DNA of 10,885 nt, from the NCBI GenBank assembly GCA_937872165.1, contig CALMOR010000108.1, positions 1 to 10,885 of the forward strand, in the 5' to 3' direction. Below, piece by piece: positions 6,199 to 10,885 of the stretch (the first letter of the stretch is position 1; each line of letters starts with the position of its first letter). Made by a program: the position numbers and the translations under genes. Below the pieces are notes generated by a model, which worked only from the letters and a program-made list of their open reading frames with translations, had not been told where the DNA came from and made no database searches. This DNA comes from an uncultured Burkholderiales bacterium. Its GTDB lineage: Bacteria > Pseudomonadota > Gammaproteobacteria > Burkholderiales > Burkholderiaceae_D.

Positions 6199-6241
6199 CG
6201 ATCAGCACCGACGGAGTCCACCATGCCGATCAGCACCGACG
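6199..6241 (+). repeat. 15-bp direct repeat spanning the aroG start
   Basis: CGATCAGCACCGACG occurs at 6199-6213 and again at 6227-6241, offset by 28 bp. The first copy leads directly into the GGAG ribosome binding site (6213-6216). The second encodes residues 2-6 or so of AroG. It may be a small tandem duplication or a chance product of codon preference. A role in mRNA structure at the start site is possible but not shown. Confidence 0.7.
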
Positions 6242-7314
6242 ACCTTCGCATCCGCGAAATCAAGGAGCTCACGCCGCCGTCCCATCTCGTGCGGGAGTTC
6301 CCGTGCACCGAACGCGCGTCGCGCACCGCGTTCTCCGGACGCTCGGCGATCCATCGCATCCTGCACGGTGCCGACCAGAGGCTGCTCGTCGTGATCGGGC
6401 CGTGCTCGATCCACGACACCGACGCGGCCAAGGAATACGCACGCCGACTCGTCGTCGAACGCGACAAGCATGCGAAGGACCTCGTCGTCGTGATGCGCGT
6501 CTACTTCGAGAAGCCGCGGACCACGGTCGGCTGGAAAGGACTCATCAACGATCCCGACCTCGACGGCAGTTTCCAGATCAACAAGGGCCTGCGCTCCGCG
6601 CGCGAACTGCTCGCGACCATCAACGAGATGGGCCTGCCGGCGGGCTGCGAGTATCTCGACGTGATGACGCCGCAGTACATCGCGGACCTCGTCGCCTGGG
6701 GGGCGATCGGGGCCCGCACGACCGAGTCGCAGGTCCATCGCGAACTCGCCTCGGGCCTGTCGTGTCCGGTCGGCTTCAAGAACGGTACCGACGGCAACGT
6801 GAAGATCGCGATCGACGCGATCAAGGCCGCGTCGCAGCCGCATCACTTCCTGTCGGTCACCAAGGGCGGCCACTCGGCCATCGTGTCGACCAACGGCAAC
6901 GAGGACTGCCACATCATCCTGCGCGGCGGCCGCTCGCCGAACTACGACGAGGCGAGCGTCGCCGCTGCCTGCGCCGAGATGGGCAGGGCCGGGCTCGCGC
7001 AGAAGCTGATGATCGACGCGAGCCACGCCAACAGCGAGAAGAATCCCGAGAACCAGGTCGGCGTCTGCGCGGAGATCGGCCGGCAGATCGGCTCGGGCGA
7101 CTCGCGCATCATCGGCGTGATGATCGAGAGCCATCTGGGCGCAGGTCGCCAGGATCTCGGCGAACGGGCCCGGCTCGCCGACCTGACGTACGGGCAGAGC
7201 GTCACCGCCGGCTGCATCGGATGGGAGTCGTCGGTCGACGTGCTCGATCAGCTGGCGGCCTCGGTGCGCGAGCGGCGCATCAAGGAGAGCGAGCGCTCGT
7301 ACGCGGGGAAATGA
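6223..7314 (+). CDS. aroG: 3-deoxy-7-phosphoheptulonate (DAHP) synthase, class I, AroG type
   Basis: A 363-aa cytoplasmic enzyme that condenses phosphoenolpyruvate and erythrose 4-phosphate to DAHP, the entry step of the shikimate pathway. Motifs: GPCSIHD (C61, metal ligand), EKPRTTVGWKGLINDP (97-111 region), GARTTESQVHRELASG, PVGFKNGTDG, DASHAN (H268) and MIESHL (E302). Residues known for Phe feedback in E. coli AroG are kept at the same numbers: D6-D7 in DDLRI, P150 in TPQY, S180 in GLSCPVG. It is therefore probably a Phe-inhibited isozyme. The fourth metal ligand, Asp326 in E. coli (SITDACIGW), aligns with Ala329 here (SVTAGCIGW). The ATG at 6223 has GGAG six bases upstream. Extending the open frame further upstream would run through the attenuator and is not credible. 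Expression is probably controlled by the Phe/Tyr leader upstream. Confidence 0.95.
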   Translation: MPISTDDLRIREIKELTPPSHLVREFPCTERASRTAFSGRSAIHRILHGADQRLLVVIGPCSIHDTDAAKEYARRLVVERDKHAKDLVVVMRVYFEKPRTTVGWKGLINDPDLDGSFQINKGLRSARELLATINEMGLPAGCEYLDVMTPQYIADLVAWGAIGARTTESQVHRELASGLSCPVGFKNGTDGNVKIAIDAIKAASQPHHFLSVTKGGHSAIVSTNGNEDCHIILRGGRSPNYDEASVAAACAEMGRAGLAQKLMIDASHANSEKNPENQVGVCAEIGRQIGSGDSRIIGVMIESHLGAGRQDLGERARLADLTYGQSVTAGCIGWESSVDVLDQLAASVRERRIKESERSYAGK

Positions 7315-7344
7315 GCGTCCGAGCGACACTCGCCTGCGCAAGAC

Positions 7345-7375
7345 TTGACGAGACGCCGGGTGGTCTCCCTATAGT
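7345..7375 (+). promoter_or_regulatory. Promoter of the HD-GYP gene
   Basis: TTGACG (7345-7350) and TATAGT (7370-7375) each match consensus at five of six positions, separated by a long 19-bp spacer. The spacer region contains the inverted repeat GAGAC (7350-7354)/GTCTC (7363-7367), a possible operator. Transcription would start near 7382, about 58 nt before the ATG. No terminator for aroG is seen in 7315-7439, so read-through from aroG may also occur. Confidence 0.55.
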
Positions 7376-7439
7376 TCGCTTCCACCCTCCGGGCGATGCG
7401 TGCGTCGCTCGATCGACCGATGGTTACTGCGGCCCGCCG

Positions 7440-8669
7440 ATGCTGAAGAAGATCTCGACCGGGCAACTGACGATGGGCATGTACGTCCATCGGCTGTGCG
7501 GCTCATGGCTCGACCATCCGTTCTGGAAGAAGGCCTTCCTGCTCGTCGAACGAAGGCAGCTCGACCTGATCCGGCAGAGCGCGGTGCGCGAGGTGTGGAT
7601 CGACACGCGGAAGGGCCTCGATCTGCCGCTGCCGCCCGACTCCGCAGCCGTCGACGATGCGGTGCCGGACCGGTTCGACGCCACCGCGACCCCGGCCTCG
7701 CTCGAGCTGCCGGTCTCGTGCTCGCTCGCCGAGGAACTCGATCGTGCCGGACGCATCGTCTCGCAGGCACGCCGCCAGATGCATGCGATGTTCCTGGACG
7801 TGCGGCTCGGCAACGCGATCGACGCCGAGCATTGCCTGCCCCTGGTCGACGACATCACGCGGTCGATCGTCCGCAATCCCGGAGCCATCGTCAGCCTGGC
7901 GCGGCTGAAGACCAGCGACGACTACACCTACATGCACAGCGTGGCGGTCTGCGCGCTGATGGTCGCGCTCGCGCGCCAGCTCGGTCTGTCCGAGGCCGAC
8001 ACGCGCGAGGCCGGCCTCGCCGGACTCGTGCACGACGTCGGCAAGGCGGTCATGCCGCTCGACGTGCTCAACAAGCCCGGCGCGCTGACGGTCGAGGAGT
8101 TCGCGATCATGCGCACGCATCCGCGGGCCGGCTACGACCTGTTGACCGAGGCGCGCGGCGTCGGCCCCGGCGCGCTCGACGTGTGCCTGCATCACCACGA
8201 GAAGATCAACGGCACCGGCTATCCGTCGGGCCTGTCGAACGAGCAGATCTCGCTCCATGCGCGGATGGGCGCCGTCTGCGACGTGTACGACGCGATCACG
8301 TCCAACCGGCCCTACAAGGTCGGCTGGGATCCGGCGACGTCGATCCGGAAGATGGCGGGGTGGGCGCGCGAGGGCCACTTCGACGACGCGGTGCTGCAGG
8401 CCTTCGTCAAGGGCATCGGTATCTACCCGGTGGGTTCGCTGGTACGGCTCGGATCCGAGCGGCTCGCGGTCGTCGTCGACCAGTCGGCAGGCAACCTGCT
8501 GTCGCCGATCGTCAAGGTCGTGTTCGACGTCGGCACCCGCAGCGCGGCGCACTCGGATGCGATCGATCTCAGCGCCCCCGGCTGCGACGAACGCATCCGT
8601 TCGCGCGAGCTCCCCGAGACCTGGGGCCTCACCTGCCTCGACGATCACTGGCGAATGCAGGCCGCCTGA
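7440..8669 (+). CDS. HD-GYP domain cyclic-di-GMP phosphodiesterase with DUF3391-type N-terminus
   Basis: A 409-aa cytoplasmic protein with no membrane segment. Residues 1-70 (GMYVHRLCGSWLDHPFWKKAFLL) are the DUF3391-type domain that often precedes HD-GYP. The catalytic domain runs from about 140 to 340, with metal-binding residues H166 (YMHSVAV), H198-D199 in HDVGK, H227 (RTHPRAGY) and H251-H253. The GYP signature is HHEKINGTGYP, with Asn257 where many members have Asp. HD-GYP enzymes hydrolyse c-di-GMP and thereby influence motility and biofilm formation. The metal site looks complete, so activity is expected. The start is chosen from the typical N-terminus MLKKI..QL..GMYVH. No Shine-Dalgarno is evident, and the in-frame extension upstream overlaps aroG in another frame and does not look coding. 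Its stop abuts that of the converging M3 peptidase gene. Confidence 0.92.
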   Translation: MLKKISTGQLTMGMYVHRLCGSWLDHPFWKKAFLLVERRQLDLIRQSAVREVWIDTRKGLDLPLPPDSAAVDDAVPDRFDATATPASLELPVSCSLAEELDRAGRIVSQARRQMHAMFLDVRLGNAIDAEHCLPLVDDITRSIVRNPGAIVSLARLKTSDDYTYMHSVAVCALMVALARQLGLSEADTREAGLAGLVHDVGKAVMPLDVLNKPGALTVEEFAIMRTHPRAGYDLLTEARGVGPGALDVCLHHHEKINGTGYPSGLSNEQISLHARMGAVCDVYDAITSNRPYKVGWDPATSIRKMAGWAREGHFDDAVLQAFVKGIGIYPVGSLVRLGSERLAVVVDQSAGNLLSPIVKVVFDVGTRSAAHSDAIDLSAPGCDERIRSRELPETWGLTCLDDHWRMQAA

Positions 8670-10751
8670 TCAGCGCTGCCCGACGATCTCCTTGAAGAAG
8701 GCGTCGCTGCTGGGCTTCCGGCCCAGGAAGTGCTCGACCAGTTGCTCGGGCGGCCGCTCTGCTCCCCGCGACAGGATGTCGGTGCGATAGCGGCGACCGT
8801 CGACCGGGTTCATCAGCTTGCCGTGGAAGCCCGACAGCATGTCGAGCGCGAGGACCTCGCTCCACATGTAGCCGTAGTAGCCCGCCGCATAACCACCGAC
8901 GAGGTGCCCGAAGCTCGACGGGAACGAGGTGCCGGGATACGTGCCGAGCGGCGTCGAGGCCTCGATCGTCGTCCACGCGGCGAGCGCGTCGTCGGGCTGC
9001 GGCGTCGTCAGCGACATGTCGTACGACGCGAGCGTCCACTGGCGCGAGTAGCGCAGGCCGCGGCCGTACCTGCGGGCACCGTCGAGCTGCGCGATCTGCG
9101 CCGTCGTCAGCTGCGGGCAGTCCTTGCAGACATCCGCGAAGAGCCTGAGCGCCTCCTCGCGACGAGCCCACTCCTCGAACATCTGCGACGGCGCCTCGAC
9201 GAAATCGAGCTTGACGTTGGTGCCGCCTTCGTCGAGATAGCGGGTCTTCGACAACGTGTTGTGCATCACGTGGCCGAACTCGTGCAGCAGGGTCTCGAGC
9301 TCGTTCTGGTCGAAGCCCTGGCGGTTGAAGTTGGTGACCAGCACGGTGACGGGCGTGCGATGGCCGGGCGACCCGGGCTGTCTCGCGAGCGTCGAGACCG
9401 TGCGTACCGGCCACGCGGCCGCGTGGTTGAACTTCCCCTCGCGCGGGAACAGGTCGAGGTAGACGGTGCCGACGTAGGCACCGCCCCTGCCGGCTGCCGG
9501 CTGTTCGAACACGTCGAGGACGCGCACGTCCGCATGCCACACCGGCGCGTTCGACGCGACGAAGCGGATGCCGTAGAGCGTTTCGGCGACACGCAACGTG
9601 TAGGCGACGCTGGCATCCGTCGGGAAGTACTTCCGCAACGCCTCCTGATCGACGTCGAAGCGCGCCTTCTTCAGCCGCTCCTGGTAGTAGGCGACGTCCC
9701 AGCGCTCGAGCTTCACTCCGTCGAGAGGGAGATGCAGGTCGTCGGCCTTCATCTGCCGCAACTCGGCGATCTCGGACTTCTCGAGACCGGCGACCGCGGC
9801 CTTGACGTCGCCGAGGAAGCGATAGACGTTTTCGGGAGTGCCCGCCATGCGGCGCTTGATCACGAAGTGCGCGTAGTCCGGATAGCCGTAGAGCTTGGCG
9901 AGCTCGAGCCGCCGCGTATCGACCTGGTTGAGCAGGTCGATGTTGGCCTGCCGCCCGAGGTTGAACCGCGCGATGTAGTAGCGCTTGCGTGCCTCGCCGT
10001 CGGACGCGAGCTGCACGAACGGGAGGTACGACGGATTGGCCAGCGGCAACACGTAGTCGCCGTGGTCGTCCTTCTTCTGCGCGGCGAGATAGCCGTCCGG
10101 CAGGCCGGCCATCTCGGCCGGCGTGAACACGACCTTCGCATCGTCGTCGCGGACGTTCTTGTCGAACTGCTGCGACAGCTCGGTGATCTTCTGGCGCAGG
10201 TCCTTCACGCGTTCGCGCTTGTCGACCGGCAGCGTGACGCCGCTGTCCTCGAAGTTCTCGATCAGGTCCTGCCGGTACTGCTTCTGCGACGCATCGGCGG
10301 GCTTCGCGAGGTCGACGCGGCGGTACAGGGTCTCGCTCTGGAACAGTTCGGTCTGGAACGGCGCGAGCTTCAACGCGCACGCGTCGGCCGCGTCCCGCGT
10401 CGCCTTGTCGGGCGACACGTTCGAGAGGATCGACAGCGGACCATCGAGATCGTTGACCGCGACCGAGAGCCGGTTCCACTCGTCGAAGATGCCCGCGGAC
10501 CCGTGCCGGCCTTCCATCGTGCGCAGCGTCGCCCGCAGGCCGGCGATGCTCGGCTCGCACAGCGCTTCGATGGCGGGCGCGTCCCACGCCGGGACCCCGG
10601 GACGGGTCTCCGCGGCGTCGACGGACCCGCTGCCGAAACAGAGCGAAGCGACCACGAAGGGAAGGTCGATGCGACGGAAGCGACGGAAGCGGGCGGGGAT
10701 CGATGCGAGCGTCATGGCGGAAGGCGAAGGAACGAGGGTCGGAGTCGTCAT
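8670..10751 (-). CDS. Exported M3-family zinc oligopeptidase
   Basis: A 693-aa thimet oligopeptidase/Dcp/OpdA-like metallopeptidase that cleaves short peptides. The zinc site HEFGH is at 490-494 and the third ligand E519 lies 25 residues later in DFVEAPSQ, the same spacing I recall for E. coli Dcp. The substrate-side motif FGHLVGGYAAGYYGYMWSE (H616 and tyrosines 621-628) is present. The helical N-terminal part (about 60-400) covers the cleft as in other M3 enzymes. Unlike cytoplasmic Dcp and OpdA, it begins with a probable Sec signal: RFRRFRR, then LPFVVASLCFGSGSVDA before AE. This suggests a periplasmic location. The start at 10751 is favoured because it overlaps the upstream stop as ATGA. 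ATG 10715 would give a more standard signal peptide (681 aa), and ATG 10775 is less likely. None has a strong Shine-Dalgarno. Confidence 0.93.
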   Translation of the reverse strand: MTTPTLVPSPSAMTLASIPARFRRFRRIDLPFVVASLCFGSGSVDAAETRPGVPAWDAPAIEALCEPSIAGLRATLRTMEGRHGSAGIFDEWNRLSVAVNDLDGPLSILSNVSPDKATRDAADACALKLAPFQTELFQSETLYRRVDLAKPADASQKQYRQDLIENFEDSGVTLPVDKRERVKDLRQKITELSQQFDKNVRDDDAKVVFTPAEMAGLPDGYLAAQKKDDHGDYVLPLANPSYLPFVQLASDGEARKRYYIARFNLGRQANIDLLNQVDTRRLELAKLYGYPDYAHFVIKRRMAGTPENVYRFLGDVKAAVAGLEKSEIAELRQMKADDLHLPLDGVKLERWDVAYYQERLKKARFDVDQEALRKYFPTDASVAYTLRVAETLYGIRFVASNAPVWHADVRVLDVFEQPAAGRGGAYVGTVYLDLFPREGKFNHAAAWPVRTVSTLARQPGSPGHRTPVTVLVTNFNRQGFDQNELETLLHEFGHVMHNTLSKTRYLDEGGTNVKLDFVEAPSQMFEEWARREEALRLFADVCKDCPQLTTAQIAQLDGARRYGRGLRYSRQWTLASYDMSLTTPQPDDALAAWTTIEASTPLGTYPGTSFPSSFGHLVGGYAAGYYGYMWSEVLALDMLSGFHGKLMNPVDGRRYRTDILSRGAERPPEQLVEHFLGRKPSSDAFFKEIVGQR

Positions 10752-10885
10752 GCGGAGTTCTTGTTCTTCTGCCATTGCACGTCGCTGCCGCCCGCATGAC
10801 GGTTGAGCACGCGGGCGAACACGAACAGCAGGTCGAACGCGATCACGCCCGCCCCGCTCGGCACGTAGTTCGACCACGCCGTGTC
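10748..10885 (-). CDS. C-terminal end of a membrane protein (partial, unrecognised)
   Basis: The minus-strand frame is open from the window edge to a TGA at 10750-10748, giving 45 residues. They include a hydrophobic stretch GAGVIAFDLLFVFARVL, probably a final transmembrane helix, followed by a polar tail ending QWQKNKNSA. The stop overlaps the M3 peptidase start as ATGA, so the two genes probably form an operon with translational coupling. Too little is present to assign a family. Coding is inferred from the overlap, the hydrophobic segment and the absence of stops. Confidence 0.6.
   Translation of the reverse strand, partial: DTAWSNYVPSGAGVIAFDLLFVFARVLNRHAGGSDVQWQKNKNSA

Noticed and set aside
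5791..6222. N-terminal extension of AroG from the upstream start at 5791
   Set aside because: It would cross arsR, the promoter, leader and terminator, and the translation is low-complexity. The family N-terminus DDLRI begins at 6223 behind a good ribosome binding site.
5813..6394. 193-aa frame starting at the GTG that overlaps the arsR stop
   Set aside because: The position fits an SRPBCC partner, but the translation has no SRPBCC features and runs through the attenuator into aroG out of frame.
8730..10799. 689-aa plus-strand open frame opposite the M3 peptidase
   Set aside because: An antisense shadow produced by high GC. Its translation is low-complexity Arg/Val/Leu without domains, while the opposite strand encodes a complete peptidase.

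Overview
The window is very GC-rich with strong third-position G/C bias. Its gene content is that of a betaproteobacterium, probably Burkholderiales-like. The clues are an EttA-type ABC-F ATPase, an E. coli AroG-like DAHP synthase, an HD-GYP protein with the DUF3391-type N-terminus, a full-length M3 oligopeptidase and a three-domain aminopeptidase P. The genus cannot be fixed from sequence alone. No mobile element, CRISPR array, tRNA or rRNA gene was seen.

Layout, left to right. (1) 1-1100 (+): 3' part of a TPR protein whose start lies outside the window. (2) 1179-3026 (+): a 615-aa Xaa-Pro aminopeptidase with all metal ligands. (3) 3224-3535 (+): a small exported lysine/threonine/alanine-rich protein of unknown role. 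(4) 3546-3601: two hairpins. The second is a 20-bp perfect palindrome with A/T-rich flanks, shared as a terminator with the converging ettA (3614-5278, -). (5) 5279-5399: the ettA/arsR divergent region. It holds two matching 6-4-6 inverted repeats, a consensus -35 box inside the first repeat, and the arsR start codon inside the second. (6) 5400-5816 (+): an ArsR-type repressor with an unusual basic tail. (7) 5817-6222: no conventional gene, but a complete-looking attenuator (promoter, 21-codon leader peptide rich in Phe/Tyr, Rho-independent terminator) in front of (8) aroG, 6223-7314 (+). (9) 7440-8669 (+): an HD-GYP c-di-GMP phosphodiesterase candidate with its own promoter. (10) 8670-10751 (-): an exported M3 zinc oligopeptidase, converging with no spacer on the HD-GYP gene. 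It is coupled by an ATGA overlap to (11) the C-terminal end of a membrane protein, 10748-10885 (-).

How the parts work together. Most genes are unrelated housekeeping or regulatory units. The best-integrated unit is aroG: the enzyme keeps the residues of Phe-feedback-sensitive AroG, and its mRNA leader encodes FFAFYF followed by a terminator. This suggests double control of the shikimate entry step by phenylalanine, through enzyme inhibition and ribosome-mediated attenuation. The second notable unit is arsR, whose predicted promoter and leaderless start appear to be built from two operator copies.

Open oddities are the apparent Asp-to-Ala change at the fourth metal ligand of AroG, the missing SRPBCC partner gene after arsR, and the palindromic TGATCA that serves as stop codon for both converging genes at 8667-8672.
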